Assembly (NCBI GenBank): GCA_021029095.1
Contig: JAJOHG010000060.1
Span: 62,001 to 126,000 of the forward strand
Source: Phellopilus nigrolimitatus
Taxonomy: Eukaryota; Basidiomycota; Agaricomycetes; Hymenochaetales; Hymenochaetaceae
Direction of reading: 5' to 3'
DNA: 64,000 bases
Shown here one piece after another: positions 24,539-37,486 of the stretch (within the stretch, counting starts at the first letter, position 1; every line of letters starts with the position of its first letter). Under the pieces are notes generated by a model. That model did no database searches. It worked only from the letters and a program-made list of their open reading frames with translations, and was not told where the DNA came from. Made by a program: the position numbers and the translations under genes.

Positions 24539-27500
24539 TCGTTCATTTCTTTCGCAGACTGTGTTGACCTCTATAGATGTTTCATGTGTTTTCTCGTTTC
24601 GAGTTCAAAAAAAAAGAATATTGTTTTGGGGGTTTGTTTGATATCTTAAAAAACGAAACGCACGCATGCAGTGCTTCATATAAAAAAAAGTTGTCTCTCA
24701 CCTGATCAGTGGAAAATCTACAGAAATTGTTGAAATATGACATCTGAGTCGTTGTTATGAAGTCCAACCGATCATATCACAAAGTAAGCGCTTGTTTGAG
24801 AAATCTCCATCGTTTCATATTTAGAATTTAAATCCACTAGCACTAATTAGCGTTGAAAAACGCGAATGACTCCACATCTGTTTAAAATTAATGTTAAACG
24901 GATATTCTGAGGTGGTTTGGTCGACGTCAGTGGTTATCCGGCCAGGCCTAAAAATATCAGTCGACTATCGTAAGAATCATTTTGTAGTTGTCACCCTTGC
25001 GGCCGGCTAGTACGTGTCTCAATGTTGACTTTGGCGGTCTTCGGGATCATCTAGCGACTCAGGAAACCATACTCTTCCTCAACTTAGTGTCTGCTCAATT
25101 TGCCTCCGAGAGAAAGCGTGGCCTTCCGCCCTCGTTCCTTGTTCCCTCCGCTTCACAAAGTTTATAAGTGCTCAAAATAGCCCCTCCTGACTCCCTAATT
25201 TCTCCCCAAGGTGCCTGTTGAGACACCATCGTGTAGACGACTTCAAAACCGCTTCTATCCAGGCTCGCACTGCGGGAAATGTAAGTCGGTCCAGATTCCA
25301 GTTTCAAGAGCAAAGCGTTTGCTAGTTTACTCAGCAAGCTTCGACTTACGTCCTCCATATAAAATAATCTTCTGCGTTCTGATTCTGACTCAGGCACGTC
25401 ATTTTACCTATCTTGCTGTTGTATGGATAACTTTTGATGATTTCTGAATCCGAAAGCTCTCCGATCAATGCTGCTATTTAGCGCTCTCTTCTGCACTTCG
25501 GGTATCGCATTTTCCTGACTACTGAACAGTACTCATCAGACAAAAGCTATTTTATAAGCAGCCTCCTTTGAAGACATAGCTTGAAGGATCAGAAAAGATT
25601 ATGAAGTTATGACTTTTTCACCATTTGTATTTCCACTAGCTTTTCCAACTCAGTTTCATGATTACATCCCCAAGCCTTCACGCGCATCACAAATACTGCT
25701 GAACGTAAGGGTGCTGATGCCAAAGCGTCAAGTGATTAACGCGGAGAAGTAAAGGTAATTTCCTTGGCGTCTTGATGCTAGCTTGTACAGATCGTACTTT
25801 TTCAATGCGTACTAGCAATCGATTCGCCGAGAGCAAGTTCAAAATCTGAGATGTGTGTCGCTTACCTGTGTGCCACGGTGTAGTTTCTTAGTTCTGAAAC
25901 AAGGAACTCCCGATCATTGTATAGTAGCTCGGAACTCTGAAGGTGGTCGGCTGACATGCAAACGTTCCGGAGATTTACTATCACGTCGTGAGTGTATTCA
26001 CAGAGTATCGCATGCAATTGACAATAGATCATACACACGGCAGAAGTGCACCTCAGGCTAGTGGACAGCGAAGGAGGTCAGGCCTGCAACATAAAGCAAT
26101 ATTAAAGCTGTAGCACCTTTCGGTTTGTCGTTTGCAAATTGCCAGTTTGTGAATGAAGCATTCCGTCATGCTCACACAAAACTCTCAGGCAGGAGCCGAA
26201 TACATGTGCATGACTGGTTGTGTCTGATCGGCGAACAAATCAGTTTAGTCCGTGAATCATCTATAAATGCGCGTTTCTACTCTCCTGTGCTGTAGTGTGA
26301 GAGAAGTCACTGCATAAAGTATCCCCTTGTAAGTTCTATCAGCAGCGCAACAATCTGTCGGCCCACTCACTTCGCCTTTTATTTGATATCTCCGCTCTCA
26401 CCAATCACGGCAATATGTGACTGTTTTTAATTGCTACGTCTGTGCGGTCTGTTTATTCCTTTCCCTTTTTCGTTTTCAAAAAACATTTGTCTCCCTCATA
26501 CGCAGTCCCTGAAGAAGGACAAAGTCCATCGCATGAAAATCACCGTTCGCACTTTCTCATCCTAGCATGTTCATTTCACAAATAACGTGCTCTATTTTAT
26601 TTATTACACTCCGCAATAATAAACAGAAGAATTACTAACTGTTTACTGTTTTTAAATCATGTTCCCTAGCTCAAGACGTTCCCACCCGAGTTCGTGCGAA
26701 CATCGGGAGAAGTCCTTATGAATACAGGATGGTCTGGCATTCAAGTCTTCCGGCTGACTTCTGCAGTGGGAATTGAGCTTCGGCAGAAGCAGGTGTGTGC
26801 GCGTCTTCAATTAAAGTGAGCTGAATCATTATTACCCCACCAGCTTCCGACTAGCGATGCCGGTCAGATACATTCCATCGTACAGAGAAGCACCGAGGAA
26901 ATAGACTTGTTTGTGTACCTTGTACATCTCGGCGCCACTCACGGACGTTGTCAACCAAGCGAAGGGAGGCTGAGTTGCCTGAAGCATGGGGCCTTCCCCG
27001 CATATGACCTCTACCCCTGGTCGGCTTTTACCATGTTCCCGGAACCTAGCGCGATACCCAATTTGTCCGAACGATGTTCGAGTTCTGAAAGCCCAGAGCA
27101 GGGCATAGCTCATAAGTACTATCTTTGGGTCGTGATATGCATAATGATCGGTATTTCTAATGGAAAAAATAAATTGTGTCCGCACAAGTTGGCGCTTTCA
27201 ATTGTATATTACACACAGGGCTCGGCCCTATATCCTGCAGTGATCCATTGGTACGAGAGGATTTCCGTATAAAGATAAATTGAGTCAGAATGCGCAAAAT
27301 GTGAACTCTTGACGTGGGTTTTTGGTTTTTGATGTAGAAAAGGAAGGGCATGCGAGGTTCGAGCAAAAGGCTAAAGCATAAGATATGGGCAATGAATCGT
27401 CAACGAAGTGACTGCGAATGGTGGACGCTTGGATGAGGGGTGTGTGGGGGGCGGGAAAATTAGATAAAACTGAAATGAGACTGTGGACATCCGCATCATT

Positions 27501-29269
27501 GAGATGCCCTTGGCGACGCGGTCGGGATAGCTAAACTGGACTATGAATTGCAGGCTGAAGGTTGAAGTAGTCTAGCAATGTACGACACACGAGGCAGAGC
27601 TGTGCCAATCTACAACCAAGGTTTCGCACAGAACATGGAGTAAATGCGGATGATGGGTTTTGAAGCGAAAAGCCAGGCGCACAGAGACGTTTGAAGCGCT
27701 TGGATCCGCAGCAGTGCAAGGTTTGCGTGCGTTAAATGGAACGATGGCTTGGAGGAGGTAGAATCCTGATTAGTATCCTTCAATGGCGTGTTCAATAGAG
27801 TTCCAAATTTAATAATTCTAGCTCACAAAGTTTTTGTTACCAAGAACTCTATCGAGAGAGAACTTAGGATGTGCTGACTGAAACCAAGTAATGCAAGCCT
27901 TCCATGCTGATGACTCCGCGTGATCCGGCCTGGAATCTGTATTTTTAGAGGATAGCAGACAAGAAAATCCGCGGACAAGACAAATGAACTTGATAAATAA
28001 AAAAAGGCCGGGTCCAACGGAGGTCCGGATTCAAGAATTTAGGCGATACGTAACAGATACTGTGAAGAAATATGGTTTCGCTGCACATTTAGATGCATAT
28101 AAACCATAAACTCATCTCAGATTTGAACCTGTGAGATGTACGTGGTGGCCGATGTAGGCATCAGAGGCGGGAGGGTAGAGGAAGACTGCGCTTTCGAAGT
28201 GTTAGCTTCGTGTCTGCGGGGAAGATAATGCGTTCAGCATGCTGCGCCCTGATGTACAATGCTATAGCTATTGTTAGGACCTGCGCACGAGAGCTTCAGC
28301 CGACGCAGACATTACCCCATCCACTTCGGTCTGGAAGTAATAGAGCATAAAATCGAGCAGGGAAGCGGATGACCACGGACGCGAGAGCCAGAATACAGAA
28401 AGTTACCGTAACTTTTGTCTGTCTTCCGGTTTTTGTCGAATTTGCATGCTTCAGTCTCGCCGAACTCGCGCACAGCCGTATGAGGGGCGCGCTGAGCTGA
28501 GTAATGCTGTCCTCCACCACGGTAGCTAAAAAAACAACTCTTGGGCTTGAGAGAATCAGATAAAGGGAAGGGGAGCACTATGGCAGAGGATATCCGATGA
28601 GGCCAAGCAGGGCATTCGACAATCAGCGAACCAGTCAAAGCTTGGTTAACCCACTCTTTCCAGGACAAGGACCAGGACCAGGCTTGCTTCGCCAAGTATT
28701 CTCTTATCGCCTTCAACTACAGGTGTCGCAACCAGAGTGTGCACTCAAAATTTCCGATACCTTTACTGTGCGGGCAGAAAAGAGATGCGGAAGGACTTGC
28801 ACGTGGACTTGCACGTGTCTCCTTCTTCAATGCATTAGATCTATGTAGACGGGGAAATGTTAAAAATATATACGTATCCCGTATCGGGACTTACGTAGTC
28901 ACAAGTCACGAAGATCGATGTCGTATCGAAAACCAAACTCGGTTGGGCACATACGTTTATTCTGAACCTGAAAGTACTAAACTTCGATAAGATTTAAAAC
29001 ATTCTTTACACTTCAAACATGCTGCATATGTTTTTAAATCCCTAATAGAGTCTCTTTCAGCTTGAAAGATTGAGGCTTGTCTACAGAAAATAAATAAATC
29101 TAATGTTGAAGAAAACTTCAAAACGTGCCGAATCGGCGCAGCCGACGCGTTGTGGCGAGCTCATATTTCCACGCCTCTTGCTATTGCCGACAGCCCGAAC
29201 CCTCTTGACCACAACGTCGACCGAACTATAGTGACAGCGGCGACGACACGGCGATGGAGTCGCTCAACT
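24539..29269. other. 4.7-kb intergenic stretch, nothing recognised
   Basis: AT-richer sequence with only short open frames on both strands (for example 26832-27185 minus, 28312-28716 minus). I saw no domain motif, repeat array or RNA gene. Confidence 0.5.
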
Positions 29270-30463
29270 ATGAACACGCTTGCAAACACGTTGCCCTCAT
29301 CGGCGGTAGCGAAGGCAGAGCAGGATCTCATGGACAAGTTCAAATGTAAGCACTGTCGTCTTTGTACATGCGTGTGGACGGCTTACTGGCATACTTTGGT
29401 CTTTAGCGGCGGCGCTCTCGATCACGACGCTTTATCGCTCTTCCCAAGGAGCTGCCAAACGCCACTTTGATGCTGGGTACCTTGCAGCGCTCGACGACCT
29501 CCTCGCGGTTATTCAGCATGGCGTCTCCGCCGATCTCACGCCGGGCCCGAGCAAGAACTCGGGCGAAGTTGACGCTGCAGATGAGGGCATGTCTATCGGC
29601 CGCGTGATGGATTGGATTGAAGCGCGTCAAGAGGCAATACGCATCAAAGCACGGGAAGACGAGGAAGACGAAGAGGAAAGAGAAAGCCGCAGGAGGGCGG
29701 GACCAACGGGGACAGGGGCGCGCGATGTACGCGATAAGACGAAGGTCAAGACCCCGCTGGTGAGCTTTGCTCTTTCTTTGTTCTTCAAATTTTAATCTAG
29801 AAATTCGATAGCCAACTACTTCGACATCCACGCACGCGGCTGCGCACTCTCCTGGTGGAGTGACCTCCGGAACCTCCAGCAGCTGTTCCATCTACATCTC
29901 CAGTACTCTCACCATCTCCTCCCCCTCCCGCGTCTTCCTCTCCACCCACTTCAGCATCCACAGCTCACACGTCCTCAGCTGTCCGACCTCAAACACGTGC
30001 ACGTCTCCGTTCGCAGGCCAAGGAGGCGCCTGTCACCTTCCCACCTCGGATCGATTCTGAATTTATGTCTACCACCCCAGGCCCACTCAGCGGCCCCCCT
30101 CTTTCCGTCACCTCCGTGCTGGGGGCGAAGCGCCGCCATGCGGCAATGCTCCTCGACTCCTACGCACCCACCTCGGCTTCTTTGCCTGCGAACGTGTCCT
30201 TCCCCAGTTTCGACTTCAACAGTGGCGGCGGTTCTCCGTCTTCTGCATCTTCCGGTGCTGTGTCTGAGGGGTTCGCATTTTCGGGTGGAGCGGGCACAGG
30301 GACGGCGACGCGCCGGAGAGTGCGGAATACTCGAGGAGGCGCTCTTAGCGCGTCACGAGCAGATAACGTCCATGCAAGCATAAATGGTGGGCTTGGAGGG
30401 GACTCGATGATGGATGTAGAAGAAGAGGGCGGTCGGGAGCGGAAGCGTGTGACAAGACGATGA
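29270..30463 (+). CDS. HAPSTR1/C16orf72 (DUF4588)-like protein
   Basis: Proposed exons are 29270-29345, 29407-29759, 29812-29854 and 29904-30463, giving 343 residues. The first part, FKSAALSITTLYRSSQ then HFDAGYLAALDDLLAVIQ, resembles the core helix pair of the human stress-response protein HAPSTR1, which also has Phe-x2-Ala-Ala-x4-Thr-x-Leu-Tyr and a FD-G-x-Q segment. A helix with GRVMDWIEARQEA, an acidic run, a Pro/Ser-rich linker and a C-terminal KRRHAAMLLDS block follow, ending in basic GGRERKRVTRR, a likely nuclear signal. The last two junctions are the weak point. Without the proposed 49-nt intron (29855-29903, donor GTGGAG) the frame hits TGA or shifts. A one-base insertion near 29860 would be the alternative. 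The family call comes from memory. Confidence 0.6.
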
Positions 30464-31055
30464 GCAGGAGTCTTGGGTACCGTATCGTCACGATTTTCTC
30501 GATGTCTTTTCTTTTCCTTCCCTCATAGACCATATCACCTCTCCACGACACGACACATGCATGCAGTATCTTTATTCAACCGCATCGACACATACATATT
30601 TCTCACATTCCTTCGTGCTAAATCGTGCACACTGAAACTCGAACCATTGTATACTTCATGCATGTCTTGATATAAATCCATGTTTTCAATCCATCGGCGC
30701 TATCGCCTCTGTTCACAGACTTGTGTGCCGTGGCGGCTTTTTCGAAAGGTTGTGAAATGATGTTGTTCCTCTGAATTTGAGGAGAAAAATTGCACTACTG
30801 TAACAGTAGTAAAGTAAAGAGTAGGTCCAAGGTATCACGAAGAGAATGAAAGAACGAAAGGCGTACACAGACCGAAGACTCACAGAGCTGAAATCCATAT
30901 AGCCACCCAGAGAAGATCGAAGTGTTTGGGGCTGACTCGAAGGGAGGAATGAAGATGAAAAAAATACCGTTTAATGATGAAAAAACCCGAATCTGATTGT
31001 CATCCTTATAAATCTTTGAACCTACAAGAGATAATATTATCATCAAAGAAATGAT
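30464..31055. other. Convergent intergenic region
   Basis: This is the 3' flanks of the HAPSTR1-like gene (plus) and the DUF7223-like gene (minus). No further gene is seen. Confidence 0.6.
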
Positions 31056-33560
31056 TTAACGCCGATTAGGAAATAGAAACATGACGCACGTAGAGCTTGA
31101 CAGAATCTGGTCCACGATAGAACTCGCCGCCTTAACAGCAACCGTGAGGCACGAGAAGTCCCGCTTCTCCAGTGCACCAGCTCGGACAAACGGCTTGTGA
31201 CTTCGAGGGGAACGCCTCGAGACAGCAGGGTTTGCCGAGGCGGAGAGTGAAGACGGCGTAGCGGAGGAGACGACACTGTGACTGCTGTCGCTAAGGAAGG
31301 AAGCAGACGTGGACGACCCTGTCGTAGGCAAAACACCCGATCCGCTCGGGACGGAGCTCTGTGGTGAAGTCATCGTAGAATTAGACAATGCGCCTGAGCC
31401 TATTGCATTGGCCGCTGTAGAGTTTGGCACAATTGAGCTTGTGGCTGTTGTGTTCGTAAAGTCCGAATAGCATTTCTTGATAAATATAATAAGCTTCCGA
31501 GTTTCTGGATCACCATGCGCCGGCACACACCTGGAAGAAATCGAAGGTCTTCGAGAAGAGAGAAATATGTGTCGAGACACCGAACAGTTTGAGGAAAGAG
31601 CCACGTGCGCCGGCGTTCACGGACAGCCCGGCCTTCACGTCGACACACCTATCAACTTCGGTAGAGGCACTTTGCGCCCCGGTGTTGTTGCCATTCCCAG
31701 TCACGCCGTCCGCCAGGCTGAGGCCCAGACTCGCAAATGTGTCGAGATCGAGGAAGATCGAGGCGGTCGCGACTTCAGCGAACGTTAAGCCGAAGTCAAT
31801 CTGTTGTCGAAAGAGATTGACTATTGGGAGGAGGCAGAAAGGCAGGATTCAGGCGTGGCTGAAACTCACTGAGGGAATAAGATGGGCCTCAAAAGTGGTA
31901 TTTGCGGTGCTCCCTGGACTAACAGATAACTTCAAGGCTGCCACAATCACACATAAATCTCAGCCGACTTCAATAGAAATCTGTACTTACGCGTATCCTT
32001 CGGCGAGGCATTTGCGGTCGACGGGTGATCGTCCGATGGGGGAAAGAAAAGCTGCAGGTTATCTATTGAGTAGGCTAGATCAACAGCCATATCCACGTCC
32101 ATGTCATCAATTATGGCTTTCGCTTCGGCGTTCACAGAAAACGAAGGACCAAGCGCAAGAATGCTAATTTTCAAATGTTCGACAGCTCATTGGTTAATGT
32201 TTTCGAGAAACAGTACAGCAAGAAAGCATACCCAGGAACAGAGAGACCAGGGAGGCCTAAGGTGAAGAGCGGGATACGACCCGTATCGACTTTTCCCTAA
32301 GACCATCATGTTTTGTTAATCAAAGTGATTTAAATAAATGCAAGTCGAAGCTTACCACGATATTAGAATCAATATTGAGTGTGCCATCCAGCTCTGTCGT
32401 CATTGCTGTTTTTAGGATCGAAATTAGTAGCAGTACGGATTCTCTATGTGAGAAGAAAGTATGACCTGCGAACACACCAAGATCGGTAATCTTAGGAGGA
32501 ATGGAAAGTTCGCCTGCCACAATGAAACCCAAGGAAACGCTCCCGTGTGCCTTTGCATTGACATCCACGCTGATCTTCGCCTTTTCAGTTGCAGAGCAAG
32601 ATATTGATGTATTGAATACATTGAACTGTTTGTCGATGTCGATCGGTATTGGGCCAGTCGTCTCGTTCGCATTGATGGGCTTGAAGGATCGGGAAGAGAG
32701 AAGGCCGAGAGAGCTAGATAAGCTGGTTAAGCAAATGGGTGTATGAAGTCGACGAGTAAAACGTTTGCTGACTACCAAACGTATTCGAAACGAGATCGTC
32801 AAGACCGCGCTCATCGACCTCACGAGAAAGACGGCGAGACGATGGAGGAGTTATGGTCACGTTTTTCATAGCCCCCGGAATATTCGATCCCGTAACAACG
32901 AAAGAGATGTTATTGTTTCTGTGATACCTTCCTTTCGTGAGGGATAATGCGATCTGAAAATGAACCGAACTCACGATGAGGTGATGTTGGTATCTATAGA
33001 AAGAGCGTGAACTGTCGGTGTCGTTCCAACGCGTCTAGCAATCCTGGAGCTCAAATGCGGCGGGATAGATTGGTCCTCCGACACCCAGGCATTAGAGACA
33101 TGCGCGAACGGGCTTTTTCCACACTGACCAGAAAGCAAATTCAGTAAACAGAGGCATAGTACAAGGAGACCCTTGTACATTTTCAGGCAAGCGAATAATG
33201 GTGTGCTTCGCGCCATTCTGGAATATGTGAAAGCAAGAAGCCTCGTCGCCCGTGCACACGAGGCGGATGTCCTGGGCTAACGCTGTCGACGAGCAATTGA
33301 GAATTTCCCAGCCAGCAGCCGACGTGACGTCCGAGATTTCATGGGAAGCTCCGGACTGTCATACAAACAGAATAATGAGCGAACTGATGACGGAAGTGGA
33401 GAAGGTGATTCACAAGTATCATTTTTCCCTCCATAGAGGTTTCGCTGGCAGGGATGTCGTATGAACATACGCCTTGAAGACAAGGTTGAGACCAATCGTT
33501 ACCAGCAGAGACAAGTAGGGCTAGTAAGGAAAGAAGAGAGAGTGACAGAAGTTTCGACAT
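31056..33560 (-). CDS. Secreted DUF7223-like basidiomycete protein
   Basis: Eleven exons in transcription order: 33560-33414, 33355-33179, 33123-32975, 32918-32769, 32713-32466, 32405-32356, 32296-32232, 32163-31991, 31913-31870, 31800-31531 and 31475-31056, giving about 630 residues. It has a clear signal peptide (1-19) and then NDWSQPCLQGVCSYDIP. The body has many beta-like repeats, such as ISVDVNAKAHGSVSLG, ELDGTLNIDSN and VNAEAKAIIDDMDVDMAVDL. A Cys-bearing module (CVDVKAGLSVNAGARGSF) and a Ser/Thr-rich tail ending hydrophobic follow, perhaps cell-wall or membrane anchored. The family is common in agaricomycetes and has no known function. Intron 4 needs a GC donor (see finding). All other junctions are GT-AG and keep frame. 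Confidence 0.8.
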
Positions 33561-36457
33561 GTCCAAGGAGACTTTCAAGAATGAGGGTAAAAAAAGGGCG
33601 CGAGGCCAAGGAGAGGAATGATAACGAATGACTGGAGAACACAGGGAAAATCCACAAGAGATTCTCGAGGCCTTTTGCTAAATAGATTTTTGACTTATGT
33701 GTGCTGGATAAACGCCCTCAGGCGATTCGTAGTCTTAAGCAACAGGTGAAATATCAGGTGCTAAACGGACCTGAAGCGCGTCTGATCGTATGGCAGGTAC
33801 CCGCTCAACAATATCAGCGTGCTTGGCGAAGTTGCCGAGGAAGACTCGACGCCCATGCGACGCCTTGATCAAACGATCCGGAGCGTAGAGTCTATCGTCT
33901 CAGATGGTTACGCAGTCAAGGTCACTTCATGATACAACCAAGAAAAAGGCGCAACAGGCAATGGCATGCATACCGCATCTCCTACAGTAAGATGTTTGTT
34001 CTCAATCATTAAATATGGAGACGCTGACTGTTGATTACCTTGAGCTCGCTCACAATCTACGTATATGATTTGTTTCTTGAAAGAAAGCATCACAAGAGGG
34101 GTTGATGCACTCCTGATGCGTTCAAAAAACAACGCAGGAGTTATAGATTGTGTCCATCCAGTCAGTTTTCGCAGTCATTGCATCGAAGTCGTAGAGCTGC
34201 TTCCTATTACCGACGATGCCTGGAGCTGTGCGCGTCCATGTGCTGCCATCACCCAAGTCATTACCGTCAAAACAATATATCAGATACGTTGCGATACCTG
34301 ATACCCGTGGAGTTTATATCAAAGAGGCTAGTAGGAGAAGAAGTTATTGCAAGTCCTGAAGTTGGCGTTCGATGCAGCCCCTAAGAAACTCGGAAAAGTA
34401 AAGTTTGTAGGGCTTTGTTCTTCCCACAGTCTAATTCAGGCATGTGATGCGCACGTGTGCTGACTCTGCTCGACGCGCCGCTAACAGTACACCAAGACAC
34501 TCTCGATCTTCATGCTTTCTTTCCTGCACATTAACGTTTCCGCGACAAGACATACATTGAACTTAAAAAGCAACGCATCCAAGCTGAAGAATGGAATGCT
34601 TTTTTGCGAAGAAACAGCGTGCGAGGGCGTATGGCAAGTACACCGCAGTGACAAGGATCTTACAATAATCCTCCGGCTAGACCACGGGTCCTTGACGTGC
34701 TACAGTCTACTGAGAGACAAACGCGTGTTCAAATTCGAAAACGATAATGAAGGGTTGGCCGGGCGCTTCGACCATCAAAATGAGTCATACAGGAGTTCCT
34801 GTGTTTTACCCTTTTTCGCCAGTTATTCTCAAAGGCCAAGACTCCGAGGCCTTGATGAGCTTATTATCGAAGCATATCCTGACGGACAACCAGAATAAGC
34901 TGGGGACAAAGTGGTGTTATGTCATTTGACCTATACTCGGTGCGTCTCATAGTCATATCCTGTATGTCCAATTTGTAGATTGTCTCTTTATGCCGAGCCT
35001 ATGTCTTTCGCTCATTTCGGGAGGGCTTGTACAAGCAAGATTTTCCAATGTCTATTCTCTGGCGTAGGAATACGGTCGGATTTATCGGGTATGAACGAAA
35101 GGTCATGGCGAGTGTGCCGAAGCGCGACCGTGTCTCTTCGACAAACATTTCTTCCTTCTTCCTTCGAGTACGCATGCCGTACGCGTGCATGAATGCCTAC
35201 ATGTATGGATATGTATTTTCTTTTTTTGCGTGCAGACACTCCCCCTAATACTTCTTGTGCTGATCGAAAAAAAAGCTTTCTTCCTAGGCATATTGGAGGT
35301 GATGCCCGGATGATATTCATCACGATGCGAAGCTGTGGAAGCCGACATTTCTATCAAACAACTCAGATATCAGCGTCGCTTTCGTAGTACGCGCAATTTG
35401 TATGCCTCAACTCAGGAACAATCGCGTGTGTCTGCTTCTCATCAAATTCCCTAAGCAAATCTGATATAATGCTAGAAGGGGATAACGAAGGATGTGAGCG
35501 ATTACCTTGGAGTGTTCGCCGACGCATGCAAGTCGTTCGAAACTGCGAGGCATCAAGCGTCTAACATTCACGGGCTTGCTTCCGTGTACATTCTCAACCA
35601 CCTTCCCGATCTAACTTTCGCAAAGTTTTCTATGCTATAGCGCTGTGCGCCTAGCTTCGCATCCTTTGGCGAGCTCCAGCCTATGCTCATCCGGCCTAAT
35701 CAAAGTTATTCGAAAGCGCACCTGAACTGACAGCATTCCGTACTTGTGACGCAGCACCGCGTTTTCCGAGAGATCCTCGAATATACTGCGGATCTGCAGA
35801 CTACGTTAAGTGAAGAATGTGAGAAGGAAAGCATGGCGCTCCTAGGCTTTTGCAGGCGGTTCCCGTCACGAAGAAAGCGTCGGTGAAGACGGGGATAAAG
35901 AAAATGTGTAGAAGCGATTTCTGAATTGCACAGATTTCACAATCTTAATGGTTTACAGGAAGGGCTATTTTCTATTCAGAATGTACGCATCGAGCTATTT
36001 GTCCAACCAAGTGCAGGTTGCATGACAAGCCTGGTTGTGCTCAGAGACTTTCATGTGTTGATTGTGCATGCCTTTGACAACCTTCTGGTAAACTGCTATG
36101 TTTAGAAGAAGACGTTTGTCTGAAATTTGGTTATTGCCGAGCCCTACTCGTAACAAATATGAGCTCCATACAACTACAAGTACACCGCGAAACACCGAAT
36201 ATTGGCGCGAAACACTGAGTATTGAAGGGTAAACATGAGATTTTTTATCCGAGTTTATTTGAAAAAGAAGAGAGAGAGAGATAGTTCTTATAGAGAAATC
36301 GTGTCTGTTTGTCTGTCGACAATATTGTAGGATGTCATGCTATTGCTGACGTTGTGAATGGTAGTCATACGTTTCATGGGAAAGGAAGAATCCCGCGAAG
36401 CGTCAACAATAGGAATCGATGAGAGGCGATGCAACCGAACACACCTAGGTAGTCGTA
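33561..36457. other. 2.9-kb intergenic stretch with remnants
   Basis: An ATG-initiated frame of 128 codons lies at 34512-34898 (plus). A short coding-like open stretch lies at 35476-35640 (plus). Neither shows a known motif, and the first competes with another coding-like frame over 34747-34929. They look like fragments of decayed genes. Confidence 0.4.
35476..35640 (+). pseudogene. Short coding-like open stretch, unknown
   Basis: Between two TAG stops, 54 codons read with coding-like composition, including DYLGVFADACKSFETARHQ and GLASVYILNHLPDLTF, but without a start codon. It may be a surviving exon of a dead gene. The family is not recognised. Confidence 0.25.
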
Positions 36458-37486
36458 TCAGATGGCAATAGTCCTCATGCCACTCGTTAGTCTTCCCATT
36501 ACGTCTTGAACCTGTCTGTTCGTCCTGACGCCACACCCCCCGCGCTCGACGTGCTGACAAAGCGCACTTAGCGCAGAATACTCGAGTCCGCATCTAGCCC
36601 CGGGGCAGCGATAGATGCGCTCCCGATGGCGCGGGCTCCTGAGGTGCCTATCTAGCGAGAGCAGCGTCGCAAACTCGTTGTTGCATAAAAAGCATTCATA
36701 AGCGTCGCCGTTCCATGTCGTGGCGTGGGTCACCAAGTACTGGGTCTCTGTAGGGGGAGAGTATCCGCCAGGCCCTGAGATCATGCGCGCGGGGTTCGTG
36801 ATGACGTTCCGGCGGTCCATTCGGGCGACAAAGGCGTCGACGGCCTGGCGCGTGATCCCCGACGGGCACCCACCGCTCTCCGCGTGCAAGAGGAGCGCGG
36901 AAACGGAAACGAACGCCCTCCCGCAGTTGCGTCCGGGACACACGATCGTGCGCGGTGTGTGAATGGAAGAGGCGCGGTGGCTCTCGAGGTTCGCGCGCGT
37001 CTGGAAGAGGCGGTCGCAGTCACGGCAGAAGTAGTGGGAGCACTCATTGTGGTTCGATAGATCGTTGGCAGAGGCGAAGATCGATGTACATTCCCGGCAA
37101 ACATAGTGATATTCATCTCCGTGTTCGAGGAAATCGTCCCTGTCGTCGAGATGACAGTCGCAAAGTCTGCAGTAGTAGTGATCTCCGCTCTGGATATAGT
37201 GCTGGCGGAGGCCCTCGGAGGTATTGAAAAACATGCGATGCTCGTCGCAGAAGTGATGCACACTGTTGCAGTGATTCACATAGCCATTGTCGGAGTTGAA
37301 GTGTCTCTCACATCTCTGGCAGTAGAAGTGGTATGGGCTCTGGATGTAGTGTTGTTCAAGCGCGGTGGCGGAAGAAAAATCCCTATCGCAGTCATCGCAC
37401 TGCCAATGGTTGCTTGAGTCCCTTTCGTGCTGGTACAATGCACGATCGTGGGGGAACCAGCGCTGACATCGATCACAGTATGCCAT
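36458..37486 (-). CDS. Multi C2H2 zinc-finger protein, paralog 1
   Basis: A single exon of 342 residues starts MAYCDRCQRWFPHDRALYQH. About ten Cys-x2-Cys or Cys-x4-Cys knuckles are spread along the protein: CDRC, CDDC, CQRC, CRLC, CREC, CRDC, CPGRNC, CFLC and CPGARC, each with downstream His residues in C2H2 or His/Cys spacing. The block CPSGITRQAVDAFVARMDRR before NVITNPARM is not a finger and is shared by all three paralogs here. The fingers suggest nucleic-acid or protein binding, and no target can be given. The 5' end is divergent to paralog 2, with 1.6 kb between starts. The 3' half is GC-richer than the 5' half. Confidence 0.85.
   Translation of the reverse strand: MAYCDRCQRWFPHDRALYQHERDSSNHWQCDDCDRDFSSATALEQHYIQSPYHFYCQRCERHFNSDNGYVNHCNSVHHFCDEHRMFFNTSEGLRQHYIQSGDHYYCRLCDCHLDDRDDFLEHGDEYHYVCRECTSIFASANDLSNHNECSHYFCRDCDRLFQTRANLESHRASSIHTPRTIVCPGRNCGRAFVSVSALLLHAESGGCPSGITRQAVDAFVARMDRRNVITNPARMISGPGGYSPPTETQYLVTHATTWNGDAYECFLCNNEFATLLSLDRHLRSPRHRERIYRCPGARCGLEYSALSALCQHVERGGCGVRTNRQVQDVMGRLTSGMRTIAI

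Noticed and set aside
26510..26560. Possible reverse-transcriptase-like words near the gaaggacaaag sequence
   Set aside because: No open frame or conserved YxDD-type motif around it.
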